A DNA stretch of 64,000 nt from Rebecca billardiae RCC1528 (GCA_965240325.2 OZ251255.1:434001-498000), one strand, 5' to 3'. Counted from the stretch's first letter, positions 11,385 to 25,691 are shown. Notes: generated from the sequence alone by a model not told the origin. Made by a program: numbers and translations.

Positions 11385-13203
11385 GCCGCCACCGCCGCCG
11401 CCCAGCGCGCGAGCGCTCTGTAGCAGCGCGCCGGCGGCGGCTTGCATGGTCGAGCCCACGCTGCCGCCGCCCGCGGCGGCCGCTGCTGCGGCGGCGGATG
11501 CGGCAGCGGCCGCGCCGGACGCGCCGCCGTCCGCGCTGCCGCCGCCGCCCTCGGCCCACGCCCGCTGCGCACACGGCAGCGCCCGCGCGCCCGCGCCGCC
11601 GCCGCCGTCCGCCCGCTGCGGCGACGGCTGCGGCGGTGTGTAGTAGACTGTGGGCAGGCTCCGGATCACCGACTCCCGGACTCCGCGCCTGGGCGAGGGC
11701 GAGGCGACGCCGCCCACCGCCTCGCACGAGAACGTGTAACAGAACCAGAGGAACGTTACACTGCGCACACACGCACACACACACACACACACACACGCAC
11801 ACACACACGCACACACGCACACACGCACACACGCACACACACACACACGCACACGCACACACACACACCCACAGCGCAGGTGAGCGAGCAGCGAGCAGCG
11901 AGCAGCGCGCAGCCACGAGCGAAGGCGCGGGCGCGGTGGCGTCGGTGAGCTCGCACGTCACTCGTCACCCGCGCCGCACGCGCGCGCGCGCGCTCGCGGC
12001 GCGCGCTCGCGGAGCGGCGCGTGGGCGCACGCAGCCGCTGCCGCGGCACTGGGGTGGGCGGCGGTGGCGGCGGCGGCGGCGCAGGAGCACCACCACCACC
12101 ACGCGCCACAACCCACCGCGCGCGGACGCGCGCGCGCGCGCGCCTGCGCGTACACATAGCGCACGGGGTTGACGGTAAAGATGGCGGCCGAAAGCGCATG
12201 CAGCCACGGCGCCGCGCGCGCGCACGCGCCGCCGTGCCACAGCCAGACCGCGCCGATCACGAACCAGACGCAGTTGAGGAAGCCGAGCGCGCGGTTGCCG
12301 TACCTGCGCACGCGGGGTGTGTGTGCGTGGTGCGTGTGTGTGGGCGGCGGGTGGGTGTGGGTTAGGGTTAGGGTTAGGGTGCGCGCGAGCGCGGCGCGGC
12401 GGTGGGGGGTGCCAGCGGTGGGCGCGGCCCCGGCGGCAGCTGGGCGGCGCCGCCCCCAGCGCAGAGCAACAGCCGCAGCCCGCGGCAGCTGCGTGCGCGG
12501 CTGCACGCATGCACGCGCGCTCGTGCGCGCACGCCCCGCACGCCGCCCCTCACGCCCGCGCGCGCACGGCCCTCCGCCCCCGCCCTCCGCGCAGCCGCAG
12601 CCGCAGCCGCAGCCGCAGCCGCCGACACAGCCGCCGACACAGCCACAGCCACAGCCACAGCCACGGGCACAGGGCGCGGGGCTCGGGGCGCGGGGCTTCG
12701 CACCAGAGGCGGGAGCGACTCAGCTGCAGCAGCCGATGCGCCGCCTGTCTGCCCTGGCGGAGGGTCTCGGCGATGGCGCGGAGGTCGCGGTGGAGGAGGA
12801 GGCGGAAGGGGAGCTGCACCGACTGCAGCGCGAGGTGCAGCCCCACCCACGAGCGCAGCGCCGAGCACGCGCCCGCCTCCCAAGTACGCAGTAGCACCAT
12901 TCCCATAAGTGGAATTAGCGAAAGTGAGTAGACGACCCCGAACGCAATCATCGGGCGGAGGAACTGGAGCGAGGCCTCGGGCGAGCGCGCGAAGAGCTCG
13001 TCCGTCGCGTGCTCATCCACCCCCTCCGGCTCGTCCTCGTCGTCCGGGTCCTCCGCCGCCGCGGCGGCGGGCGGCGGCACGGCGGCGGCGCCCGCCGCGG
13101 CCGCCGAGGCGGCCGCCACGGCGCGCGCCGCGGCGGGCCGCGGCGCCGGGTCGCGCGGCATCGGCAGCGCGTCGGCGACGAGGGTGTCCACCGTCGCGAC
13201 CAT
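10128..13203 (-). CDS. Multi-pass membrane RING-H2 E3 ubiquitin ligase
   Basis: Four exons read leftward: 13203..12704, 12303..12154, 11760..10777, 10464..10128, giving 656 residues with all phases consistent. The first two exons encode an acidic N-terminus (DPDDEDEPEGVDEH) and hydrophobic segments such as MIAFGVVYSLSLIPLMGMVLL and LGFLNCVWFVIGAVWLW. Exon 3 begins VVTFLWFCYTFSCE, then runs into Ala/Gly-rich disorder. The RING-H2 is split by the last intron: CAIC...LPCAHAFHKG, then CIRRWLVRANTCPLC, matching C-x2-C-x14-C-x-H-x2-H-x2-C-x10-C-x2-C. The layout of membrane segments followed by a distal RING resembles plant membrane RING proteins, so it probably ubiquitinates membrane or secretory clients. 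Introns 1 and 3 contain telomere-like repeats and intron 2 a CA/GT microsatellite. The 3' splice sites have no pyrimidine tract. Confidence 0.85.
10667..10749. repeat. Degenerate telomere-like repeats inside a RING-gene intron
   Basis: Units of CCCAACCCTACCCC recur at 10667-10685 and 10719-10749 on the + strand, within the intron that splits the RING-H2 domain (10465-10776). They are relaxed versions of the CCCTAA telomere unit. Confidence 0.7.
11761..11873. repeat. (AC)n/(GT)n microsatellite abutting a 3' splice site
   Basis: On the coding (minus) strand this is an interrupted GT/GC repeat running straight into the acceptor GTGTGCGCAG at 11770-11761. It therefore replaces the polypyrimidine tract of RING-gene intron 2. 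Long CVCVRV open frames here are repeat artefacts. Confidence 0.9.
12361..12380 (+). repeat. Interstitial telomere-type repeat (GTTAGG)3 in an intron
   Basis: Three perfect TTAGGG units lie in RING-gene intron 1 (12304-12703), about 60 nt from its 3' end. On the coding strand they read CCCTAA. Confidence 0.9.
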
Positions 13204-13835
13204 CGGTGCGGCGCGCCTGGGCGGCTCCGCGCGCGCGGCTGCGGCTGCGCACCCTGCGCTGGGGGCGCGCACAAGTGCGGTTGGCGCGGTGCGCAGAGAC
13301 AGGCGGCGGCAGCCACCCCGGCACGGGCACTCGGGAGAGCCCTCCGCCCGTCCGGGTGCGAGAAGAAAGCACCGCGCTTCGTCAATCGAACGCGCCGTCG
13401 CCGAGCTCCATTTTTTTCCCGTCGAACGGAATTCGTCTCCGCAGCGACCGCCGCCCGTGGCCCCGTGGGCACGCCACGACGGCGCCGCCGCCCGCCGCGC
13501 TCTCGGGATGACTGATTGTGGAATCCGACTGTAGCGTGTAGTGTTGCACTCTTCACGAGTCACTACCTCAGCAGCAGCAGCAGCAGTGCCAACCGCAGAC
13601 GGCACTGCATATGGCAGGGCGGCACTCAGCCGGGCCGGCGGACGGCGGCCCGGGCGCGGCCGCTGCGTGCCGCCGGGCCCGCGGCCGCGCCGGACTGGCG
13701 GACGGCCGGTCATGACCGCTGACGATCGGCGACGTGCGATGGGCAGCCAGCTAGCTGGGCGCTCAGTCAGTCAGCGGTTGCCAGTCAGCATGACTCGTAT
13801 ATATATACGGTTCAGTCACTGAGTCAGTCCGGCCG
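13204..13835. other. Intergenic: upstream region of the RING gene and 3' flank of the PWI gene
   Basis: Both flanking genes read leftward, so this 632-bp interval should hold the RING-gene promoter (right of 13203) and the 3' UTR of the PWI-domain gene (left of 13836). A short TATATATA run occurs near 13800 but its position suggests 3' sequence rather than a TATA box. Nothing else is recognisable. Confidence 0.5.
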
Positions 13836-15782
<1,947 letters not shown>

Positions 15783-16025
15783 GACGAGACGATGGCTGCC
15801 GACGCGTCGGCTCGGTGCAAAGTCAAAGTCCGGTGGGGCGCAAGGCCCGACGACGGGCGACGGCCCGCGCGCCCGGACGCCACCCGGCCGCTGCCTTTGC
15901 CGAACTTCGGGCAGACGGCGGGTGCGCACTGGCGTCAGCAGCAGACCGGCACGCACGCCGAGTGCCCACGAAGCGGCGGCGCCCGCTCAGCACTTCCGAC
16001 CACCGGCCGCGCGCGCGACGGCGCG
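15783..16025. promoter_or_regulatory. Shared divergent promoter region (PWI gene / ABCG gene)
   Basis: Only 243 bp separate the start codons of the leftward PWI gene (15782) and the rightward ABCG gene (16026). Regulation of both genes, and both 5' UTRs, must lie largely here. I do not recognise a TATA box or other element with confidence. Confidence 0.55.
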
Positions 16026-16353
16026 ATGGGCTCGCCCCCGCGGTGGCCGCGCGGGCACGGGCTGCGGCTCGCCCTCCTCCTCGCGCTGACCGCCGCCCGG
16101 ACCGCCGTCGCCGGACGGCTCGTCGACCAGGACTCGTGCGAGCCGTGTGGTCGGTCGCCTTGCCTCAGCCGCTTCTGCCAGCGCGGCATGTGCGGCGTGA
16201 GCCTGGCGACGATGCAGCTGCAGGCGCAGGGGTGGGCGGTGGAGCTGCCGGACCCATGCACACCCGGCGCGTACACGTGCACGCGCGACAGCGAAGCCAA
16301 GGTCGCGCGCTGCGAGCTCGGCGCCGCGGAGAGCGGCGGCGGCGGCGGCGGCG

Positions 16354-16388
<35 letters not shown>

Positions 16389-16920
16389 GCCGAGCGGCGA
16401 CGGCGGTGGCGGCGGCGGCGGTGGTGCCGCGTGCTTGCCGGCGCCGCCGGTGCCCGCGTGCCTGCCCCCGCGCGACGGCGACGTGCGCCTCCAGCCCACC
16501 TCGCTCGAGCAGCTCGCTACCCAGGTGGGTAGCTACTCACATTACCCGCGCGCGTCCGGCGTACTGATGCTTTACTCGGAGCGTAACGGCTCGGCGGACG
16601 GGCGCGGCGGCGGCGGCACCGTGCGCCGCGCGCACTGGTCGATCACCTGCGGCGGGCGGCGCGCGGACGACCTCCACGCCGTCGCCGCCGCCGCGTGCGC
16701 CGCGCTCGGCGCGCCGACGGCGGGCGCGCGCGGCGCGAGCGTGGCCTTGCTGCCGCTGTTGCAGGCGCTAGCCGACGCGACGGCGGCGGCGGAGCCCGGC
16801 GCGGAGGGCGCCGACGGCGGGCCGAAGCGCTCGGCGACGCAGGCGGCGCGCGCGGGGCTCGCCGCGATGACGGCGCAGCTGCGCTCGCTCTACGGCGCGG
16901 CGGCCGACAGCGGCGGCGGC

Positions 16921-16958
<38 letters not shown>

Positions 16959-17671
16959 GGCAGCGTTGGCGCTTGTCGGCGGCCCGGCGAACCTGTCGAC
17001 GACGATCGTCCCGCTCAAGGCGTGCGGCGGCGCCGACGCGCCGCGCGAGCCCGCCGCCGGCCCGCGCCACTGCCGCGGCAAGCCACTCACCCGGCGCTGC
17101 CCTCTGAACTCCGTCGTGACAGTTACATGCGGGGAGCCTGTGACCGTTACGGAGGCTGTTACGGAGGAGGCGGGCGGTGGGGAGGATGGCGCGGCGGTGG
17201 GTGGCGGCGGCGCGGAGGCCGAGCGCGCGGGCTCGGACGTGCACGCGCCGAGCGCGCAGTCGCTGCTCGGTGCGTCAAGCGGCGGCGCCAACCCTAACCC
17301 TAACCCTAACCCTAACCCTGCCGCCATCAGCCGCCAGTGTGGCAGCGCTGGCGCCGCGCCGCCGGTGCCGTGCGCGGTGCCCTCGCCCCCGCCGCCCGCG
17401 CGCGACGCGGGCGGCGGCGGCGGCGGCGGCGGCTCGTCCGCGCACGCGGGCGCGGGCGGCGGCGGCGGCGGCGCTGGCGGCGGCTCTGGCGATGCAGCGG
17501 CCGGCGGCGGCGGCGGCGCGCGCGCCGGCGGCGGGAGCGGCGGCGGCGCTGCCGGCAGCCAGGCCGACGGCGGCGATGCCGAGGCCGACGGCACGCGCGC
17601 GCCCGCCGAGTGCCCCCGCCTCTTCGCGCCCACGCCGCAGCTCGTCGGCCTCGACTTGTATTGCGTGCACA

Positions 17672-17705
<34 letters not shown>

Positions 17706-17906
17706 CGGCGCGGGCGGCGCGGGCGGCGCGGGCGGCGCGGGCGGCGCTGGCGGCGCGGGCGGCGAGGGTGGCGCGGCGGGCGGCGGCGCGGCGGGCGGCG
17801 GTGCGGCGGATGCACCGGTCGTGTGCTTCCTCCGCCGCGCGCTCCCGGACCCGGCCGGTGCGGCAGCGGAGCCCGGCGGCGGTGGGCCGCGCGTCGGCGG
17901 CGGCGT

Positions 17907-17979
<73 letters not shown>

Positions 17980-20900
17980 TGGGGCGGTGGGTACGGCGCA
18001 GGCGGCTATGGCGGCGGCGGCGCCGGGCCGCTGGGCGGCGGCGGCATCCCCACCAACCCGGCGGGCGTCACCGACTGCGCCGCGTTCGACACCGCGCGCG
18101 CGTGCCCCAGCGCGACCGCCGCCGCCAACGGCGGCGGCGGCCATGCTGACGGCGGCGGCGGCCATGCTGACGGCGGCGGCGGCCATGCTGACGGCGGCTG
18201 GCGTCCGCTGCTGCTGCAGAACGGCGCGTACCTGTGCGCGGGCGACGCGCCCGCCGCGCCGCCGCCGCCGGCGGCGCTCTCGGCCGACGCGCCCGCCGCG
18301 GTGCTCGCGCAGTCGCGCCGCCGGCCGCGCGTGCTATGCTTGCTCTCCGGACCGGCCTCGCTGCCCCCCGGTGCGCTGGGCGCGGCGGGCGACGGCGCGA
18401 CGCGCCTGCTCGGCGCGGTCGACGCGCACGGCCTCTCGATCCCAAAGTGCATGGAGGGCGTGCCGCCCGCCGTCGGCGCGGAGCGCACGAGCCCGGTCGG
18501 GCTGCACCTCGGCCCCGCGCCCGCGCCGGGCGGCGGCGAGGGCGAAGGCGGCGGCGGCGGCGCGCCTCCGCCGTCGGATGACGCGGCGGCGGGCGCGGCC
18601 ATTGCCGGGCTGCGGCTAAGCGTCTGCGCCGCTGGCGCTTTCTGCCCGAACCTGTTCAACCGGACTCTGTGCCCGCCCGGACACTACTGCCTGCCGGGCG
18701 CGGTGTCGCCGGCGGTGTGCGAGCCCGATCTGTTCCTCGGCGCGCGCCGCGTGCTCGGCGCGCCATTTGGGCTGCGGCCGCGCGGCGCGGCCGAGCGCTG
18801 CCCGGCGGGCAGCGCGCGCGCGCCGCAGCGGCGCGCGTGGGTCGGCGCGCTGGCGCTGGGGGGCGCGTTCGTGGTGGCGGCGCTGCGCGACCTGGACCGG
18901 CACAAGCGGCGGAGCGCGGCGAAGCGCCGGGCGTCCGACGACACCGCCGCCGCCGCCTCGAGCCCGCCGCTCGCGAATCTGCATGTCGAGATTGCGCGCC
19001 TCACGCGCGTGGTCCAAGTAGCCATCGGCGCGGGGCGCGCGCGCGGCGGCGTGCCGCGGCCGGGCGACGGCACGGCGGGCGCGTTCGTCGGCGCGGCGGA
19101 GGCGGACGGCGCGGCGGTGCCCGCGCCGATGGCGGCGGCGCTCGCGGCCGCGGACGAGCGCGCCGCGCCGCGCGGCGGCCGCGCGGCCGCGGACGCGGCC
19201 GCGGACGCAGAGGCTGGCCTCGGCGGCGTGCTGGGCGGCGCGCTCGGCCGGCGTTGGCGCGGCGCCGCCGGGCTGGACGCGGCGGGCCCGGGCGGCGGGG
19301 AGGACGGCGGCTTCGCCAAGCTCTCCGACCGGATCTCCTTCCAATTTGAGGAGCTCGGCTTGCGCGTGCGCGTGCCCCCCGCGGTCGCGGCGCGGCGGCG
19401 CGCCGCGTCGGCCGCGGCCGCGGCCGCGGCTGCGGCCGCGGGCGCGGCGCCGGGCGCCGTGCCGGCGCTGGCTGGGGCGGCGGCGGCGGGCAAGGGCGGC
19501 GGCGGCGCGCCGAGCACGCCGCCGCACGCGGGCCGGCGCGGGCACCAGCCGCACGCCTCGCCGCCCCCCGCCTCACCCGGCCAGCTCGCCGCGGCCGCCG
19601 GCGGCGCCACGCTCGAGGAAGCCGGCGAATGGTTGCGCGTGTTGCACTCGGTGACGGGCTCGATCGAGCACTCGTCGCTCACGGCGGTGATGGGCGTGTC
19701 GGGCTGCGGCAAGTCGTCGTTCCTCAACGTGCTCTGCGGCCGCGCGCAGTACGGCGTCCCCACCGGCACGCTGCGCCTCAACGGCCGCGACGAGTCCGGT
19801 GCCGAGTCCGGTGGCGGCGGCGGCGGCATGGGCCGACACCGCGCCAGGTTGGGCTTTGTGCCGCAGGACGACTGCGTGCGCGAGGCGCTGACGGTCTTCG
19901 AGAACGTGCTGCTCTCCGCGCGGCTGCGGCTGCCGCGCGGCACGACGGCCGCGCGCGCGCGCGCGCTGTCCGCGCACGTCCTCCGGACTCTCGGGCTCGA
20001 AGGAGTCCGGGACTCGGTGGTGGGCTCTGCGTCGAAGCGCGGAATCTCTGGCGGGCAGCGCAAGCGTGTCAACATCGGCCTCGAGCTCGCGGCGGACCCG
20101 CTCGCGCTCTTCCTCGACGAGCCGACGTCCGGGCTCGACGCGACGACGGCCGAGCTCGTCCTGCTCGCGCTGCGCCGGCTCACGCGTAACGGCCGCACGG
20201 TCGTAACGGTCTTGCACCAGCCGCGATACTCGGCGTTCCGACTGCTCGACCGGCTGCTGCTGCTCGGGGTGGGCGGGCGCACGCTCTTCTGCGGGCCGCC
20301 GCTCAAGGTGGTGCCGTACCTCGGCGCGGCGGGCTATCCGATGCCGTACGCCGAGAACCCGGCGGATTTTATGCTCGACGTCGCGTCGGGTCTTATCCCG
20401 CCGCGCCGCCGAGCCGCCGGCGGCGAGGGCGGTGCAGGCGGCGCGGCGGGCGCGGTGGCGGCGGCGGCGGCGGCGGACGGCGGCGGCGTGGTGGGTGTGA
20501 GCCTGGACGGCACGGACGAAATCGAGCGCGAGCGCGGCGGCCGCGGCGGCGGCGGCGACTCCGAGCCCTCCGCCGAGCTCCGCACAGAGGCCGCCACCCT
20601 GCAGCTCGCCGCCGCGTGGCGCGCGCTCAGCGGCACCCTGGGCAGTCTCGCGGACGAAGTGCCGCCGCCGACCGCCGTGTTCAGCCAGTCGCAGCGGCTC
20701 GCGGCGCTGGGCGCGTGGCGCGTCGCGCTGGCGGCGGCGAGGCCCGTCGAGCCCGCGGGGCCCGCCGCGGCCGCAGCCGCCGCCGCGGCCGCTGCGACGC
20801 CGCAGCAAGCGCCCAGCGGCCTCGACGGCGCCGCCGCCGAGCCGCCGCCGGCCGCGCGGCGCGTCGAGCGCGCGCGCGCGTTCGCGCGCTCGTGGCGGCT

Positions 20901-23900
20901 CGCGCGGCGCGCGCCCGCGCTCGCGCGGCGGTGCGCGGCGCTCGCCGCCGAGGGGCAGCTGCACGTGCTCGACTGGCCAGGTGTGTGCCGCCGTCTTTGC
21001 GCGCGCAATACATGAAACGGGCTGCTTGTTCCTTTCTTCGCGCGCGCGCGAACGCGCGCGACGGCGCGTGCGCGCACCGCCGCCGCCGTGCGCGCGCGCG
21101 CTGACGCGCGCGCCGCCCGCGCGCTTTCGCGCGCGATATGTTCGCGCCGCCGCCGCCGCCGCGCGCTTTCGCGCGCGCGCAGTGCTGCTGAACGAACTCG
21201 AGGGCCTCGTGCGCGCGGGCGTGCTCACGCGCTCACAGCTCACGCTCCTCGCCGCGCGGCTGCGCGGCCAGCTGGAGCGATCGCGCGCAGACACGCTGGC
21301 GTCGGCGCGCGCGTCGGCGCGCGCGGCGCCGGGCGGCGCGGCGGCGTGCGGCGGCGCCGTCGCCGCCGCGGCGGCGGACACCGCGGCGGAGGGCATGGCA
21401 GACGCGGCGGCGGCGGACGCGTGCATCGGCCGTGGTGCGCTCGCGCGCGCGCCGCGCCGCGCCGCACCTCCGCCTTTCCCGCCCGTGGGACGCGCCGCCG
21501 CCGCGCCGCCGCGCCGCGCCGCCGCCGCGCGCCCACGCACGCGCGCGCCGCGCCCTCGCGCGCGCGCGCAGCCGAGTTTGAGGCGGTGCTCAGCATGGCT
21601 GCCTCCTCGCGGGTGGAGGATTTTGACCTCGACCGGGACGGCCGGATTTCCGCGGACGAGTTCTTCACGTATCAGCTTGAGGTCTACGGGCTGGCGGAGG
21701 CGGAGGTGTGGGCGCGCTGGCGGCAGCTGCAGAGCTTGCGCCGCGGCGGTGCGCGCGGTGGCGGCGGGGGTAGCGCGCGCGCGGCGGAGGCGGGCGCGCT
21801 CGGGGGCGGCGGAGGCAGCCGCGGCGGCGCCGGGCCCGCGCCTGCCACGCTCGGAGGCGCGGCCGAGGACGGCGGCGGCGGCGGCGGCGGCGCGCTGCCG
21901 ATGGCCGCGGTGGGCGCGGTCGAGTCACTTCAGCCGGTGCGGCTGCGCGCCACGCCCGGCTTTGGCAGCCAGCTGGCGGTACTCGTGGGCTCATATGCTG
22001 CGCAGCAGGTGCGCGCGTGTGCGCGTGCGGCCGCGGGTGCACGCGGCGGCAGCGTACGCCCGCGCCTCGCTGCCTGTGCGCGTGTGTGTGCGCACGGCGC
22101 ACGCGGCGGCAGCGCACGCCCGCCACACCCGCCGCCGCGCGCCGCCGCGCGCGCGCGCGCTCGCTGACGGCATGCGCCGCGGGCGCGCCCGCCGCGGCTC
22201 ACACGCCCGGCGCGCGCGCGCGCGCTCCGCCACGCAGCGCCGCGTGTCCGGCGGCCTCGCCGCCGCCCTCGACTGGCTCGCGATGGCGCTGGTCGCGGCG
22301 TTCGTGGGCGGGCTGCAGCGCGCGCAGCTGCCCGATAACTATGGCCGTCTACCCACGTTGTATGCACTCACCCTGACGCTATTTAGCCTGTTCGTCGGGC
22401 TCTCGTCCGGTGCGGGAGATTGCGATCTCGCGGCGCGCCGCGCGCGCGGCGGGGTTGCTGCTGCGGGCGGCGGGCGGTGCTGCCGCGCCGCGCGGCGAGC
22501 ACGCGGCGGGTGCCCCCGCCTCCGCGCCGCGCCGTCGGAACTCGGCGGCCGCGCATGCGCGACGGCCGCGCCCACACACGCGCACTCACGGCCGCCGGCG
22601 CGCGCCCCCCCTTCCCGCCACCGCTCCCCCGGCCCGCGCTGCGCACCAGTCCGCTCCTTCGCCTTCGACACGCCGTCCTTCTGGCGCGAGTCGGCGGCGG
22701 GCGTCTCGCCCCTCGCATTCTTTGCCAGCCGCGCGCTCGCCGACCTGCCGCCGCTTGTTGCGCGCTGCGCCGTGTTCGGGGTGGTGTTTTGGTCGGCGGC
22801 GGCGCTGAACGTGACGCTACAAACGCTGCTGCTGCTGCTGCTCGCGGTGATGCTCTGCGCGTCCGGTGCGCGCGCGCGTGCGCCCGCCCGCCGCCGGAGG
22901 GGGGGGGCGCGCGCCGCCAAGCGCCCGCGCCGCCGCCACTCGCCGCCGCGCCGCGCCGCCTGCCCTACCCACCGCCGCGCCGCCCGCCCGTCCGCCCCCT
23001 CCGCCCCCTCCGCCGCCGCGGCGCGCGCGCGCGCGCGCAGGGCTGGGGTACCTGATCGCCATCCTCGCGCCCGCCTCCGTCTCCGTCACCGCCACCGGCG
23101 TGCTCATCTGCGTTCTCTGCGGCTTCTTTGGGGGCGTGGTGCCAACTGTCGCCGAGGCGCGCGCGCCGCTGATGCGCGCCTCGCTCGGCGCGAGTTACGG
23201 GCGGTGGGCGCTGCAGTGCCTCGCGGCGGAGGACTTTGGCGGGATCCCGTCCGCGCTGTACGCCATCGTGGGCGAGGAGCTCATCGAGGTGCGCACCCCA
23301 TCAGCCCGAACCCAAACCCGAACCCTAACCCTAACCCGAACCCCAGCCCGAACCCTAGCCCCAAACCTCGCCGCGCCGCGCCCCGCGCTGCCGCCGCGCC
23401 GCGCGCGCGCTCACGCCCGCCGCGCCTCCCGCCCTCGCGCCCGCGCCCGCGCCCCGGCGGCAGGCGGCGGGGTACCCGTCGCCCGCGGCGCTGCGCGAGG
23501 CGGGCGCCGGCCCGTGCGACACGCCCCTCGCCGTGCTCCTCACCATCGGCCTCCTCCTCCGCGCCGCCGGCGCCGCCGCGCTTCTTCTGACACACCGCGA
23601 CAAGCAGCATCGGTCGCCGCCGTGCGGCGCGGCGCCGGCGCGCGGCGCGCGCGCGCTGCACGGCATCGCGGCGACGCTCGAGGTGAGCGCGGTGGCGGCG
23701 CGAGATTCGATCTCGCCGCCGAGGCACGGCTCGCGCCAGCAGCCGCGCGTGCCGTGGTCGCCGCTCAGCGCGCAGCCGCAGCCGACGGGGGCGCACGCCG
23801 GCGGCGCCGCTGACTCGTTGACGGGTGGCACGCCGCCGCCGCCGCCGCTGGCGCTTGGCGACGCCGCCGCCGCCGCCGGCGGCGGCGGTGCCGCCGCCGA

Positions 23901-24057
23901 GTTTGTCGACGCGCGCGACGCGCGCTCGCGCTCGCACTCGCAGTCGCCCGCGCGGCCGGGCGCCACGGGGCCAGCGCAGGCTGGCGCAGCCGGCGGTCCG
24001 CCGGGCGAGGCGGGCGCGCAGACGCAGCGAGGCGCCGGCTGGGCGCGGCTGCTCTAG
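16026..24057 (+). CDS. ABCG-type half transporter with Cys-rich N-terminal domain and an EF-hand in the linker
   Basis: Exons: 16026..20980, 21183..21434, 21572..22008, 22238..22409, 22650..22865, 23041..23288, 23464..24057; all joins after the first exon are in phase. Order: signal peptide (LALLLALTAARTAVA), Cys-rich segment (CEPCGRSPC...), long Gly/Ala-rich stretches, a second Cys-rich motif (FCPNLFNRTLCPPGHYC, about 18.64 kb), one membrane helix (WVGALALGGAFVVAAL), then the ATPase: Walker A GVSGCGKSS (about 19.70 kb), signature ISGGQRKRVNIG, Walker B LALFLDEPTSGLD, and TVLHQPR. A canonical EF-hand loop DLDRDGRISADE follows (21625-21660). The membrane domain includes FDTPSFWRESAAGVS, the WRE motif of plant ABCG24/28-like transporters. 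Substrate unknown; lipid or wall-precursor export is typical of the family. The start frame and the main frame differ; the switch lies in the GGC tract at about 16336-16434, from an unseen intron or an indel. Intron 23289-23463 holds telomere-like repeats. Confidence 0.85.
17288..17318 (+). repeat. Interstitial telomere-type repeat (CCCTAA)5 within the ABCG exon
   Basis: Five perfect CCCTAA units are read through in frame as an Asn-Pro repeat (NPNPNPNPNP). A GTGCGTC donor-like site lies just before it (17270) and an ATCAG just after it (17330). Removing that 61-nt piece would break the downstream frame, so it is left as coding. Confidence 0.85.
18130..18192 (+). repeat. Three perfect 21-nt tandem repeats encoding GGGGHAD
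   Basis: Identical units at 18130-18150, 18151-18171 and 18172-18192 give three copies of the heptapeptide GGGGHAD in the ABCG extracellular region. The sequence identity implies a recent expansion. Confidence 0.95.
23304..23367 (+). repeat. Telomere-like CCCTAA/CCCGAA repeats inside the last ABCG intron
   Basis: Units alternate CCCGAA, CCCAAA and CCCTAA, starting 15 nt after the 5' splice site of intron 23289-23463. The exact CCCTAA units are surrounded by one-base variants, suggesting decay of a once longer array. Confidence 0.85.
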
Positions 24058-24486
24058 AGCGGAGGTAGGACGCCGCCGCCTGCCACTCGCTACACCCAGC
24101 CGCGCCGGCCTCGCCATCGGCATGCTCGTTGCGTCGTGGCGGCTGCGGCGGGCCCGCTCAGCCGAGCGGCGGAGTGGGCGGTGCTCTGGCCACCGCAACT
24201 GCGCCAACGCGACTTCTGCAGGCCGGCGCCCGGCGCGGATACTAGGCTGCTGCTGGAAAGTGATGCGTGCGCTGCGTGCTGCTGCGTGTTTCAACGCGAC
24301 TCGCGTCATGTCGGCTAGCATCAGTAGCGCAGACTACGCGTGACACTGCTGATGCTACTGCTATACGACGCGACTACTACTACGATATGACGACGACACT
24401 CGCCGGACGGAGCATCACGACGCAGCAAGATCATCGTCCGCCGCCGGCGGATCGGTCGGATCGGACGGCCGGCGCAGACAAATAAT

Positions 24487-24531
<45 letters not shown>

Positions 24532-25657
24532 TAATATATCGAAATGATGATGCGCGCACGCAGCATTCCGCCTACTATACAAGTGCTGATATATCCCCTC
24601 TTAGACCACAGTGTCTAACGAGAACTTTAGTCGGGCCAACCGTCGGCGGCCCTTGGCAACATGGCCATTGACGGCCGGTAGAGGCCGACAGTAAGGCAGG
24701 ATCCAGGCGGAGGCTCTCACCAGAGTTGGCGGCGCCGCGCGCGTCGCGCGCGCGCGCAAGGACTAAGGAGAGACACCATTCGGATCGTAGCTGGCAGCCA
24801 AGGGCCCAGTAGGCAGCCGAACGCGTGAGGCCTCGGAGAGAGGTAGCTGGCAAATGGAACATCCAGGACGTACAAACGTACTTGGATGCAGCCGTACGGG
24901 CAATACGTATGATGCAGAGGTACACTGTCGCGCGACAGGAAGAGTGTGAAGTACGATCAGTCATCGCCGCCGCGCGCGCGCGCGCGCGCCAGTGCAGAAG
25001 GGAGAGGACAGGCGGAGCCGGGACCAAACGCGGAGCCCACGAAGGCAGAGGCTCGTGCGACACACGAGGATCACACGCCGCACGAGGACCGTGGCCGGGT
25101 GCGGCCCCCGAGCAGCGGGCAGAGGCAACCTATCGACGGTCGCCGCACCGAGTGGCAGCCATTTCGTCCTGCGGCGAAGTCTTGCGGCCGGGCGCGCCTC
25201 CTGCGCCGCGCCCCCGGCGCGGAGAGTGGACGGGCGCGGGGTTGCGCCTTGCGCCGGCGCATCTGTGCGCGTGCCCACCCAAGCGCACGTGTTTGCGTCG
25301 CGCTTCGAAGGAGGGGGCTGGCACCTATCTTGGGGAGGGAGGCTTGAAGGCGGCATGCCGGCTGAAGAGCAGGGTCGCTCCCCCCCGCACAGTAGGAATC
25401 AAAGCTCTTTTCCCTCCCACCCGCCCGCATTCATTTTCGTTGTTACGGAATTCCATCTTTTCCGGCGAGCAAGCCGAGCCTGTTGAAGCAAATGAAACGG
25501 CTTCATCAACCAACCTTGTTAATCAATGGACCGACAATTTTGCTGGTTGCCAGCGCTTTTTCTTTTCGCCGTAGGAAAGGAATCGTGGGGGAATCGTTGT
25601 CTGTTGCCCAAGGTATCCACAGTCAGTGGGTCCCTGGCAAAAGACAATGACGAACAA

Positions 25658-25691
<34 letters not shown>

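Noticed and set aside
11756-12199. Frames rich in CVCVRV
   Set aside because: Translation of a GT/AC microsatellite in an intron.
12361-12380. True telomere or chromosome end
   Set aside because: Arrays are tiny, both orientations, and within introns with genes on both sides.
24825-25574. 249-residue frame
   Set aside because: Composition shifts along its length, no recognisable domain, in an AT-rich gene-poor stretch.
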